A stretch of DNA of 48,812 nucleotides from Patescibacteria group bacterium (GTDB lineage Bacteria > Patescibacteriota > CPR2 > UBA1875). Below, piece by piece: positions 6,566-13,992 of the stretch; the stretch's first letter is position 1, and every line of letters starts with the position of its first letter. Position numbers and translations under genes: made by a program. The notes below the pieces were generated by a model that had not been told where the DNA came from, searched no databases, and saw only the letters and a list, made by a program, of their open reading frames with translations. The DNA is taken from assembly GCA_028694925.1 (NCBI GenBank), contig JAQVJW010000004.1:1-48812 (forward strand), read 5' to 3'.

Positions 6566-7795
6566 ATAGAAAGAGGAATAAAAAGGGGGAAATTTAAGAA
6601 GGTCCTATTTGGACTTGTCTTAGGGCTTTTTGTTTGTGCTGTTTTCCTTGTACCTAAAATCTCAGAGTCTGAGAATGTAGCCGATACAATAGAGAAGGTA
6701 GAACTACTCGGGAAACAACGGGAGCAACTCACAAAAGAGATTGATTACTATCAAGAACAGATAGACTTCTTAACAGAAGAGATCAAAAAGAAAGACGAAG
6801 AGATTAAGGAGAATGAAAAGCGACTCGCAGAGATAAACGGTGAACTCCTTATCCAGCAAGGTTATCTCTCCGATAACCTTAGGGTCCTATACGAAGAAGA
6901 ACAAGTAACCTTCTGGGAAAGGCTTTTTACAGCCAGCTCAATCTCTGAGATCTTCTCAGAAGATGCCTATCTTGAGTCAATTAGGATTGAACTCTCAGAT
7001 ATCACAAACCGCATTTCGGAGTTAAAGAAAGAGGAAGAAGAGAGAAAAGTAAAACTTGAAAACGACCGCAAGATCCAAGAGACAATGAGAGCCTCGCTCG
7101 CCCTTGAAAAGGCCGAAAGCGAAACAACCCTTGAGAAGGTTGAGAAAGAAGAGCTTGTAATCAGGGAGAAGTTCTCGGCGATGATTTCAAGAAGTGACGT
7201 TAAGCGCTATTGCGCTGGTGAGGGCGAGGTTATTCGAGCGAAGTATCCCGTCTTTAGATTCCCAGTTGAATGTGGCTACGTATCTCAGGGTTATGGTAAT
7301 ACCGTCTTTGCCTCGATCGATAATGCATATAATGGGGCTATCCATAATGGTTTCGATGTTGGAGTTAGAACCGGAAGTCCAATCTATGCTGTTGGTAATG
7401 GTGAGGTTTACGCCAAAGGGAAAACCCCGTCAGGTGGTTGGGGCAACTGGGTAATGGTGAAGCACGACCCGGTTACTTACAAAACCGGAAAGAAAGATAA
7501 GGATGGTGATGATATTATGGCGACAATGCAGTTTTACTCACTTTCTGGGCATATGGTCTCAGAGTCTCACCTTGAGGTCGGAGAAAGGGTAGACTCCGAG
7601 ACTATTGTTGGTTTTGTTGGTGGTACCCCTTATTGGGCTCCTCACTTACACTTTAGCCTCTTTATCTCACCTTCAGGTTGGTCACCCACAACAATTGGTG
7701 ACTATCCAGGGAATACGATAGACCCCCTCCTCTATATGGATATCCCGATCTCAACTCAGGGGACTGATTGGGACGTTCGTTATGCTCACTTTTAA
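6566..7795 (+). CDS. Coiled-coil M23 metallopeptidase (EnvC-like), start codon unclear
   Basis: The open frame runs from just after a TAA at 6563-6565 to 7795. It encodes a basic N-terminus, a membrane or signal segment (VLFGLVLGLFVCAVFLV, near residues 13-29), a coiled coil (about 40-210) and an M23 domain with all expected zinc and catalytic residues: HNGFD (about 260-264), SGHM (about 329) and HLHF (about 360-363). It should cleave peptidoglycan peptides, probably under FtsEX control. No ATG, GTG or TTG exists in frame before 7085, which would cut off the signal and most of the coiled coil. An ATA at 6566, four bases after GGGGG, is the likeliest start. An in-frame ATG at 6545 overlaps the previous stop but meets TAA after six codons. 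Confidence 0.75.
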   Translation: MERGIKRGKFKKVLFGLVLGLFVCAVFLVPKISESENVADTIEKVELLGKQREQLTKEIDYYQEQIDFLTEEIKKKDEEIKENEKRLAEINGELLIQQGYLSDNLRVLYEEEQVTFWERLFTASSISEIFSEDAYLESIRIELSDITNRISELKKEEEERKVKLENDRKIQETMRASLALEKAESETTLEKVEKEELVIREKFSAMISRSDVKRYCAGEGEVIRAKYPVFRFPVECGYVSQGYGNTVFASIDNAYNGAIHNGFDVGVRTGSPIYAVGNGEVYAKGKTPSGGWGNWVMVKHDPVTYKTGKKDKDGDDIMATMQFYSLSGHMVSESHLEVGERVDSETIVGFVGGTPYWAPHLHFSLFISPSGWSPTTIGDYPGNTIDPLLYMDIPISTQGTDWDVRYAHF

Positions 7796-7858
7796 CCTCA
7801 TCTGGTTGCCTTAAGGTCCAGTTTACGATATCATAATATGGCCTAAGGCTATTTTTTT

Positions 7859-9073
7859 ATGAAGGATAAGAAAGACTTAAAACCAGACAAAAGAAAGAAG
7901 ATTTTAGTTGGGGCTATTATAATCCTCTCTTTTGTGATTGGCTTTATCATGGGTCATCAGGATGCTCTTCTTTCTAGAATTGGCTATACCCCAGAGGTAT
8001 ATCGGGAGAGGCTCAGTAATTCCGATGCCGACTTCTCTATATTCTGGCGAGCTTGGGATTTAATCGTTGAAAATTATGATGGTGAGGTAGACTATCAGGC
8101 TATGATATATGGGGCCATAAAAGGGATGACCGAGTCTCTCGGGGACCCCTATACCGCCTTTTTGACTCCCGAGGAGGCCAAACAGCTAGAGGATGACCTT
8201 TCGGGAGTATTTTATGGTATTGGAGCTGAGATTGGTATCAAGAACGACGAGCTGACCGTTATAACGCCGCTTAATGGTACCCCGGCAAAGGAAGCGGGGC
8301 TTATGGCAGGAGACGTGATTCTTGCGATTGATGGAGAGTCGACCCTTGGTATGAATATTGATATAGCGGTAGCGAAAATTAGGGGAGATGAGGGTACCGA
8401 GGTTACGTTGAGTATAAGAAGGGATGAAGAAGTTAAGGATTACAAGATTAAAAGGGCCAAGATTACGGTCAAAAGCGTTGATTATGAGATAAGAGATGGA
8501 AATATCGGCTATATCGAGATCTCTAGGTTTGATGAGAACACCACTGATCTTCTCAGGAAAGGCCTTGATGAGCTTAATTCAAAAGAGGTCAAAAAGATTG
8601 TCCTCGACCTTCGTGGAAACCCTGGTGGTTACTTAGACGAATCGATCACCGTTGCTTCTGAGTTTCTAAAGGAAGGGGTTATTGTCACTGAGAAGAATGA
8701 CAAGAACGGTGACAAGGAGTATGAATACAAAGCAACCGGTAATGGTAAGATGACGGGAGATGATATTAAGATTATCGTCCTCATAAACGAAGGGTCGGCT
8801 TCGGCTTCAGAGATAGTGGCTGGGGCCCTAAAGGACCAAGATAGAGCCACCCTAGTAGGTGAGACAACCTTTGGTAAGGGTTCGGTCCAAGAGATTGAAA
8901 ACCTTGCTCGAGGATCGGTGATGAGGCTAACAATTGCACATTGGTACACCCCAAGCGGGATGAACATTGCCGAAGAGGGTATTGAGCCTGACGTTAGGGT
9001 AGAACTTACTGAGGATGACTACAACGCAGATCGCGACCCGCAACTCGCGAAAGCTTTTGAATTACTTAAATAG
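7859..9073 (+). CDS. S41 family C-terminal processing peptidase
   Basis: A CtpA/Prc-like serine protease of 404 aa, membrane-anchored by residues 14-31 and otherwise extracytoplasmic. The order of parts is normal: an N-terminal helical segment, a PDZ domain at about 110-195 (VITPLNGTPAKEAGLMAGD), then the S41 core with the catalytic serine in EGSASASE (Ser about 315) and lysine in TFGKGSVQ (Lys 340), and LRGNPGG. It probably trims wall or surface proteins. A possible promoter is TTAAGG-17-TAATAT (7811-7839). The short leader has no clear Shine-Dalgarno sequence and contains GCCTAAGGC followed by a T-run. bL9 follows 11 bases after the stop. Confidence 0.92.
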   Translation: MKDKKDLKPDKRKKILVGAIIILSFVIGFIMGHQDALLSRIGYTPEVYRERLSNSDADFSIFWRAWDLIVENYDGEVDYQAMIYGAIKGMTESLGDPYTAFLTPEEAKQLEDDLSGVFYGIGAEIGIKNDELTVITPLNGTPAKEAGLMAGDVILAIDGESTLGMNIDIAVAKIRGDEGTEVTLSIRRDEEVKDYKIKRAKITVKSVDYEIRDGNIGYIEISRFDENTTDLLRKGLDELNSKEVKKIVLDLRGNPGGYLDESITVASEFLKEGVIVTEKNDKNGDKEYEYKATGNGKMTGDDIKIIVLINEGSASASEIVAGALKDQDRATLVGETTFGKGSVQEIENLARGSVMRLTIAHWYTPSGMNIAEEGIEPDVRVELTEDDYNADRDPQLAKAFELLK

Positions 9074-9084
9074 AAAGGAGAATA

Positions 9085-9531
9085 ATGGTTAAAGTAATAT
9101 TTCTTGAAAACCTAGAGGAAAACAAAGTCGGAGACATCAAAAATGTCGCTGACGGTTACGCCCGTAACTATTTGGTCCCTAAAGGGATAGTCGAGATCGC
9201 CACCGAGGGTAAGGTTCGGGAACTTGAGTCAAAGATGGCTAAGCTTAAAAAAGAGGAAGCTGAGAAAGTAGCCGCCGCAGAGAAGATAGCCGGAAAAATT
9301 ACAAAAGAGAAGATTGTAATCGAAGAGGAGGTTAACGAAGACGGACATCTATATGGAGCAGTAACACCAAAGGAAGTGGCTGAAGTCCTTGCAGATAGGG
9401 GTTATGAGATAGATGGGTCTGACATTATTATGGAGGAGTCAATCAAAGAACCTGGTGATTATGAGGTAGAGGTTAGGGTTGGGCATGGGGTAGAGACAAA
9501 GCTTAAGGTTGTGGTTCAGAGAAAAGAATAG
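9085..9531 (+). CDS. rplI: Ribosomal protein bL9
   Basis: A 148-aa large-subunit protein that binds 23S rRNA near the L1 stalk base. The N-terminal RNA-binding domain (VKVIFLENLEENKVGD, then GYARNYLVPKG) is connected by the characteristic long helix (about 45-75, rich in Lys, Glu and Ala) to the C-terminal domain. The length is standard. An AAAGGAG Shine-Dalgarno sequence sits just before the ATG. It is probably cotranscribed with the S41 peptidase gene. From memory, bL9 is missing from some CPR groups such as Microgenomates, so its presence argues mildly against those. Confidence 0.95.
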   Translation: MVKVIFLENLEENKVGDIKNVADGYARNYLVPKGIVEIATEGKVRELESKMAKLKKEEAEKVAAAEKIAGKITKEKIVIEEEVNEDGHLYGAVTPKEVAEVLADRGYEIDGSDIIMEESIKEPGDYEVEVRVGHGVETKLKVVVQRKE

Positions 9532-9552
9532 TTATCTAAAATAGCTGTAATT

Positions 9553-9581
9553 AAAAAACCCCATCATATGTGGGGCTTTTT
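9553..9581. terminator. Bidirectional terminator between rplI and rpmA
   Basis: CCCCA (9559-9563) pairs with TGGGG (9571-9575) around TCATATG. An A-run precedes it and a T-run follows (CTTTTT), so it can end both the + strand rplI and the convergent minus-strand rpmA transcripts. Confidence 0.8.
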
Positions 9582-9594
9582 AATGCTTTTGGGA

Positions 9595-9876
9595 CTATTT
9601 TATTGGGACAACGCTTACAATTGTTTTTTCTTGCTTTTTGCCGGTAAATCTACTTTTGGCTTTCTTTTCAAAAATGATGTGACCATCGATGGTTGCAAAA
9701 AGAGTATCGTCCTTACCAACCGACACATTATTACCTGGTTCCCATCTGGTGCCTCTTTGACGGGCAAGAATATTTCCAGCCTTAACAAACTCACCACCAA
9801 ACTTCTTGATGCCAAGTCTTTTTGATTCTGATTCTCTACCTAGCCTGGTGGAACCACCGGCTTTTGTATGTGCCAT
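9595..9876 (-). CDS. rpmA: Ribosomal protein bL27
   Basis: A 93-aa large-subunit protein whose N-terminus reaches the peptidyl transferase centre. It begins [14 protein letters not shown] with no N-terminal cleavable extension, so no Prp-type processing is needed. The family signature [18 protein letters not shown] is present. A Shine-Dalgarno AGAGGTAA precedes the ATG on the minus strand, with a TAAAAT -10 further upstream. It stands alone here rather than next to rplU, and converges on rplI. Confidence 0.95.
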   Translation of the reverse strand: MAHTKAGGSTRLGRESESKRLGIKKFGGEFVKAGNILARQRGTRWEPGNNVSVGKDDTLFATIDGHIIFEKKAKSRFTGKKQEKTIVSVVPIK

Positions 9877-9944
9877 CTATTACCTCTTTTAGCCAAAATA
9901 TTTTAACATGAATATGTGGTAATTTCAACATCTTCATTTTAGGT

Positions 9945-9973
9945 TTGATATTTCTTACATATTTCCTTAAACT
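9945..9973 (+). promoter_or_regulatory. Promoter giving a leaderless methyltransferase transcript
   Basis: TTGATA (9945-9950), a 17-bp spacer and TAAACT (9968-9973). Exactly six bases separate the -10 box from the ATG at 9980, placing the predicted transcript start on the A of the start codon. Confidence 0.7.
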
Positions 9974-9979
9974 AACCAT

Positions 9980-10426
9980 ATGATTGTTATCCTTGATAAT
10001 ATTAGAAGTGCTCAAAATGTAGGTTCAATCCTTCGAACTTGTGATGGGCTTGGTATCCGTGAGGTTTATCTTTGCGGGATTACGCCTGGAATAGATGATA
10101 GAAAGGTGTTAAAGACCTCACTTGGAGCCGAGAAGAGTCTTAAGGTCTTAGAAACTCCCTCAACATTTGATACCGTTAAGGGTCTTCTAGATAAATACGA
10201 GGTTGTAGCGCTAGAATTATCTAAAGGTGCAGTAGATATTAAGGAATATACTCCGAGAAAAGAGGTTGCTCTAGTCGTTGGGAATGAGGTCTCAGGTGTC
10301 TCAGATGATGTTCAAAAGATTTGTAACAAGGAAGTAATGATCCCAATGAAAGGAACAAAGGAATCCTTAAATGTCTCAGTTGCCTTTGGGATTGCAGCCT
10401 TCTATTTAACTTCCTTGCACTCTTAA
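9980..10426 (+). CDS. TrmH/SpoU-family RNA 2'-O-methyltransferase, short form
   Basis: A SAM-dependent SPOUT methyltransferase that modifies the ribose of a tRNA or rRNA nucleotide; the target cannot be read from sequence. The SpoU motifs are present: NIRSAQNVGSILRTCDG (motif 1), LVVGNEVSGVS (motif 2) and IPMKGTKESLNVSVAFGI (motif 3). At 148 aa it is only the knotted catalytic domain, without the N-terminal substrate-binding domain of RlmB. It is monocistronic with a leaderless-type promoter and no Shine-Dalgarno sequence. Confidence 0.88.
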   Translation: MIVILDNIRSAQNVGSILRTCDGLGIREVYLCGITPGIDDRKVLKTSLGAEKSLKVLETPSTFDTVKGLLDKYEVVALELSKGAVDIKEYTPRKEVALVVGNEVSGVSDDVQKICNKEVMIPMKGTKESLNVSVAFGIAAFYLTSLHS

Positions 10427-10442
10427 ATAGTAGTAGTAAAAT
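10415..10442 (+). promoter_or_regulatory. Promoter of the DUF4870 gene
   Basis: TTGCAC (10415-10420), a 16-bp spacer and TAAAAT (10437-10442). The -35 box overlaps the end of the methyltransferase gene. The leader runs to a full AAAGGAGGTC Shine-Dalgarno sequence before the ATG at 10492. Confidence 0.55.
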
Positions 10443-10491
10443 ATATGTAGGCAATTATTAACCCGTAAGGGGGACTAAAGGAGGTCAAAAA

Positions 10492-10896
10492 ATGCCAGAA
10501 GAAAATAAAGAAGAAGTAAAAGAGACGACACCAAAGAGTAGTGGTGGTACAGGACTTGAGCCTAATGTAGCAGCGATGCTTGCCTATCTATTCCTTGGCA
10601 TCGGGGGTCTTATCATTTATCTAATCGAGAAAGAGAACAAGTTTGTTCGATTTGCTGCCATGCAATCGATCGTTCTTGGAGTAGCAGTCCTTGCCCTTAA
10701 CTTTCTCTACAGTATCATTCTTGTTCCTATCTTTTTCTCAGGAATTGGGGTAGGATTACTATTTTCGATGGTTAGCTGGTTAATCTGGCTTGGATTCGTC
10801 GTTGTTTGGATTATGCTCATGGTTAAGGCATACCAAAACCAAGAGTGGGAGCTGCCGGTTGTTGGGAAAATCGCTCGAAACGCAGTCAACAAATAG
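10492..10896 (+). CDS. DUF4870-like membrane protein
   Basis: A 134-aa protein with a charged, Thr/Ser-rich cytoplasmic N-terminus (about 1-25) and three hydrophobic segments (about 28-45, 55-75, 85-110). The pattern NVAAMLAYLFLGIGGLIIYL then KFVRFAAMQSIVLG is characteristic of DUF4870/Tic20-like small membrane proteins. The function is unknown. It has one of the strongest Shine-Dalgarno sequences in the window. Confidence 0.75.
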   Translation: MPEENKEEVKETTPKSSGGTGLEPNVAAMLAYLFLGIGGLIIYLIEKENKFVRFAAMQSIVLGVAVLALNFLYSIILVPIFFSGIGVGLLFSMVSWLIWLGFVVVWIMLMVKAYQNQEWELPVVGKIARNAVNK

Positions 10897-10910
10897 TTCA
10901 ATAGTGTTTT

Positions 10911-10942
10911 GTTAAAAGGGCTCTTACGTGGGTCCTTTTAAC
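10911..10942 (+). terminator. Possible terminator after the DUF4870 gene
   Basis: GTTAAAAGG (10911-10919) pairs perfectly with CCTTTTAAC (10934-10942). There is no separate T-run after the stem; the Us lie within it. It ends just before the nfo extended -10 element and might instead act as a control element for nfo. Confidence 0.5.
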
Positions 10943-10943
10943 T

Positions 10944-10952
10944 TGTTAGAAT
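10944..10952 (+). promoter_or_regulatory. Extended -10 promoter giving leaderless nfo
   Basis: TGTTAGAAT, with the -10 hexamer at 10947-10952. Exactly six bases lie between it and the ATG at 10959. The -35 region is weak (TTACGT, 10924-10929) and there is no Shine-Dalgarno sequence. Confidence 0.65.
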
Positions 10953-10958
10953 ATATCT

Positions 10959-11801
10959 ATGAAATTAGGAGCCCATGTTCCAATCGGGAAAAGTCTTGAC
11001 GCGGCGGTCGATAACGCCAGCCTTATAGGTTGTGAAACAATGCAGATATTTACTTCAAATCCTAAAGGTTGGAACTTTACGGTAAGAGGTAGGGAAGAGA
11101 TAGAAAGGTTTAAAGAGAAGGCCAAAAACAAAGGGATAACCGATATCTTTGGTCATTCAATTTATCTTATAAACCTCGCGACTGAAAATCCATACGTCTA
11201 CACAAACTCTATTAATTCCTTGATCTCAGGGTTAACACTCGCCGAAAATGCCGGCTTTTCGGGGGTCGTGACACATGTGGGTTCGCATGTCGGTGCGGGC
11301 TATGAGACAGGGATTAAGCAAGTAGTAAATGCCCTAATACAAACTCTTGCGACAACCAAGGAGAAAATACCTATTCTCCTTGAGACAGATGCCGGAAGCG
11401 GCAATAAGATTGGGTGTAAGTTCTCAGATATCGCAGAGATTATATCAAAGGTAGATTCTGGGGCAATAAGAGTTTGCCTTGATACCTGTCATATTTTTGC
11501 CTCAGGCTATGATATCCGGAGTAAGGCGGGGCTTAATGAGACTTTGGAAGAATTCGATAGAGAAATAGGGCTCGAAAAACTTGCCCTAATTCACTTAAAT
11601 GATTCTAAGGGAGATTTAGGTTCAAATATTGATCGGCACGAGATTATCGGTGAAGGGAAGATAGGTCTTGAGTCCTTCGGAAGAATTATCAATCATCCAA
11701 AGCTAAAGCACTTACCTGGTATTGTTGAGACACCGGACAATAAGACGCTTGGGGATGAGAATGTGAGTTTAGAAAGATTAAGGAAATTAAGAAAAGAATA
11801 A
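10959..11801 (+). CDS. nfo: Endonuclease IV (AP endonuclease)
   Basis: A 280-aa trinuclear zinc TIM-barrel enzyme that cuts DNA 5' of abasic sites in base-excision repair. Family motifs are visible: MKLGAHVPIGKSL at the N-terminus, FGHSIYLINLA, THVGSHVGAGYETG, ILLETDAGSGNKIG, CLDTCHIFASGYD, HLNDSKGDLGSNIDRHEIIGEG and IVETPD, which together supply the His, Asp and Glu metal ligands. It heads a gene string with nnrD (three bases downstream of its stop) and the Nudix gene, a small repair and metabolite-repair operon. Confidence 0.95.
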   Translation: MKLGAHVPIGKSLDAAVDNASLIGCETMQIFTSNPKGWNFTVRGREEIERFKEKAKNKGITDIFGHSIYLINLATENPYVYTNSINSLISGLTLAENAGFSGVVTHVGSHVGAGYETGIKQVVNALIQTLATTKEKIPILLETDAGSGNKIGCKFSDIAEIISKVDSGAIRVCLDTCHIFASGYDIRSKAGLNETLEEFDREIGLEKLALIHLNDSKGDLGSNIDRHEIIGEGKIGLESFGRIINHPKLKHLPGIVETPDNKTLGDENVSLERLRKLRKE

Positions 11802-11804
11802 GAG

Positions 11805-12749
11805 ATGACCGATATAATCTACCAGAATAAGTTACTTTACCCGGAAGTTCTTTGGGAGAGACCGGTTAATTACTACAAATCAAAGGCCGGGAGGATTCTC
11901 CTTGTGGCTGGTTCAAAGGGGTTGGCCGGAGCTGCCCTCCTTATAGCCGAAGCAGCCTTTAGAAGCGGGACTGGTATTTTAACCTTAGCATTTCCCGAGG
12001 AGCTTAAAGGGAACTATACCGAAATCTTACCAGAGGCGATGACCCTACCACTACCCCAGACTCATTCAGGGAGTATCGCAAGAGCAGCCCTTCCCACACT
12101 TACAGAACAACTTGAGGTATCTGATGTGCTCGTTGTTGGTCCAGGAATCTCCGAAAATACCGAGACTATTCAAACTATTTGGGAACTTTTGAGGGTTACA
12201 AAAATACCGACGGTCATAGATGCAGAGGGGATAAGGGCCTTGGCCCACGGGATAGAAGCAGTAAGAGAAAAGGAAGGAATGGAGAAGGTCCACAGCCTTT
12301 TTCGGGGGTTAGGAGCTGATATTGTAATCACTCCACATCCCGGAGAGGCCGCAAAACTAATGCATGCACTAGGGGAGGAAGTCAAGAAATCAAAACCAAA
12401 TTATATTGAAAAGAATAAGGTCGAAGTAGCAAGGATACTCACGAGTCATCTTAGCGCTTGCATCGTCCTAAAAGGACACGATACGACCATTACAAGCAAA
12501 AAAGGTAAGGTTGTCGTTGATAAGGTTGGTGGTCCAGAGCTAGCCACGGCCGGTACCGGAGATGTTCTGGCAGGGATTATCGGGTCGTTTATAGCTCAAA
12601 ATCCAAAGAAGATATTTAAGGCAGCTGTAACTGCCGTTTATCTCCATTCACTTTCTGGGAGGCTGGCCAAAGAAGTCACAAGTGAGCGTTCTGTTATGGC
12701 GAGTGATGTAATAAAGTATCTGCCGAAGGCGATAAAGGAGAGTGAATAA
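11805..12749 (+). CDS. nnrD: ADP-dependent NAD(P)H-hydrate dehydratase (YjeF C-terminal domain)
   Basis: A ribokinase-fold enzyme that dehydrates S-NAD(P)HX, a damaged form of NAD(P)H, using ADP or ATP. The 314-aa protein carries only the dehydratase domain; the NnrE epimerase half found in fused bacterial forms is absent. Motifs are AGRILLVAGSKGLAGAA, ITPHPGEAAKL, VLKGHDTTI and the catalytic GTGDVLAGIIG. It starts three bases after the nfo stop and its TAA overlaps the next ATG (TAATG), so the three genes are probably translated together. The theme is metabolite and nucleotide repair. Confidence 0.88.
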   Translation: MTDIIYQNKLLYPEVLWERPVNYYKSKAGRILLVAGSKGLAGAALLIAEAAFRSGTGILTLAFPEELKGNYTEILPEAMTLPLPQTHSGSIARAALPTLTEQLEVSDVLVVGPGISENTETIQTIWELLRVTKIPTVIDAEGIRALAHGIEAVREKEGMEKVHSLFRGLGADIVITPHPGEAAKLMHALGEEVKKSKPNYIEKNKVEVARILTSHLSACIVLKGHDTTITSKKGKVVVDKVGGPELATAGTGDVLAGIIGSFIAQNPKKIFKAAVTAVYLHSLSGRLAKEVTSERSVMASDVIKYLPKAIKESE

Positions 12750-13210
12750 TGAATAAAAAAGATGGATTCGTAAGAGCCAAGGCCATTGGCTATATTATTA
12801 ATAATGGTACAGTATTTTTGGGGTTCTCAAGCACCCCAGATACTAAGAATGGTTTCTATACCGCAATCGGGGGAGGTATAGAATTTGGCGAGACTGGAGC
12901 TGAGGCGGTTATAAGGGAATATGAGGAAGAGACCGAGCTTAAGGTCGTTAATCCAGAATACAGAGGGATTATAGAGAATATCTTTGATTGGGAGGGAAAA
13001 CCAAATCATGAAATAATTCTTGTTTATCAGGTAGATTTTGAGAATAAGAATATTTACAAAGAGAAGCAAGTTGTAAGATATGACGACTTCGATAGAGAGA
13101 AGGTTGCAAGATGGGTGCCTATCTCGGACATACATGAAGGAAAAATAGATTTATTACCGACTAAATTGAAGAAATTTATTGTTGGTATTTCAGAAACAGT
13201 GGTGGATTAA
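12749..13210 (+). CDS. Nudix hydrolase
   Basis: A 153-aa pyrophosphohydrolase; the substrate is unknown. The Nudix box is GGGIEFGETGAEAVIREYEE continuing ETEL, matching GX5EX7REUXEEXGU except that the late Gly is Glu. The catalytic REYEEE is intact. The ATG overlaps the nnrD stop (TAATG). The second half becomes noticeably AT-rich. It is the last gene of the nfo-nnrD string. It may be a housekeeping or an acquired Nudix member; specificity cannot be assigned. Confidence 0.85.
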   Translation: MNKKDGFVRAKAIGYIINNGTVFLGFSSTPDTKNGFYTAIGGGIEFGETGAEAVIREYEEETELKVVNPEYRGIIENIFDWEGKPNHEIILVYQVDFENKNIYKEKQVVRYDDFDREKVARWVPISDIHEGKIDLLPTKLKKFIVGISETVVD

Positions 13211-13239
13211 AACAAACAGGATTTTAATCTGTCATATAA

Positions 13240-13812
13240 CTACAGAACATTATTAATCTTATCTAAGTCAACATCCCACATGTGGTCTTTCCCCTCTAAA
13301 ATTACTAGTTGAGCGCTTAGCTCCTTGGCCAACCTAATACCATGACTCAGGGGAACACGAACGTCGTCACGTTTATATATACAAATGATTTGCCTCGCTG
13401 ACCTTTTTATTTTAGACCAATCATATGATTGTCTTTTATACCCAAGAATATTGAATATTATTTGACTAATCTTAGGTTGAAACTTTGAAGAAGCATCCTT
13501 CTTGGCTATAGTCTCAATAGGAGTTGCTAAAAGAACAAGCGTATCTATATTGGTTCCGGCTTTGTTTAGATAATCCAATATGGCTTTACCCCCTAGCGAG
13601 AATCCAACCAGAACACTTCCGTTATCAGGGGTAAAGCTATGAATAGTCGTCTGCCACCTTCGGTTACTAGGGAAATATGAACTTGGTGATTTTGGTAACG
13701 GCATAGTAACTCCATATCCAAGCTTTTCCAGTAGTACTTTCTCATCGCGGAACCAATTTCCTCTCCTGGCTGGCCATCCCCAAAAACCGTAAAGTAGTAA
13801 TGCCCTTTTCAT
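13240..13812 (-). CDS. Small alpha/beta hydrolase (RBBP9/YdeN-like)
   Basis: A 190-aa cytosolic hydrolase. It begins KRALLLYGFWGWPARRGNW; the nucleophile serine lies in LVGFSLGGKA, and an acid and histidine are plausible in YKRDDVRVPLSHG and GKDHMW near the C-terminus. The substrate is unknown. The start at 13812 is chosen because it lies six bases from a consensus TATAAT (13824-13819). The longer frame back to 13881 would translate the tRNA-Leu gene. Its composition is AT-rich relative to neighbours. It converges on the Nudix gene, with about 30 bases between stops. Confidence 0.8.
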   Translation of the reverse strand: MKRALLLYGFWGWPARRGNWFRDEKVLLEKLGYGVTMPLPKSPSSYFPSNRRWQTTIHSFTPDNGSVLVGFSLGGKAILDYLNKAGTNIDTLVLLATPIETIAKKDASSKFQPKISQIIFNILGYKRQSYDWSKIKRSARQIICIYKRDDVRVPLSHGIRLAKELSAQLVILEGKDHMWDVDLDKINNVL

Positions 13813-13818
13813 TGAGTC

Positions 13819-13824
13819 ATTATA
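13819..13824 (-). promoter_or_regulatory. -10 box giving a leaderless hydrolase transcript
   Basis: On the minus strand TATAAT (13824-13819) is followed by GACTCA and the ATG at 13812, a gap of exactly six bases with no Shine-Dalgarno sequence. The -35 region is not clear. Confidence 0.65.
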
Positions 13825-13851
13825 GATTGAAATATAATATTCATAGAATTC

Positions 13852-13938
13852 TGGTGGGCGAGGAGAGAATCGAACTCTCACGAGATTGCTCTCATAGGTT
13901 TTTGAGACCTACGCGTCTACCAATTCCGCCACTCGCCC
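13852..13938 (-). tRNA. tRNA-Leu (anticodon CAA)
   Basis: The minus strand folds as a class II tRNA. The acceptor GGGCGAG pairs with CTCGCCC, the anticodon stem TAGGT/ACCTA encloses loop CTCAAAA (anticodon CAA, reading UUG), there is a variable arm, and the T-arm is GAGAG-TTCGATT-CTCTC. The discriminator A and a genome-encoded CCA (13854-13852) are present. It lies upstream of the hydrolase gene on the same strand. Confidence 0.95.
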
Positions 13939-13992
13939 GAGACGTGCAAAATAAGCTCCAACCGATTATAATTGATCTGGAGGTTTTTTTCA

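Noticed and set aside
13813-13881. N-terminal extension of the minus-strand hydrolase back to 13881
   Set aside because: It would translate part of the tRNA-Leu gene, and the promoter -10 box lies at 13824-13819, downstream of that start.
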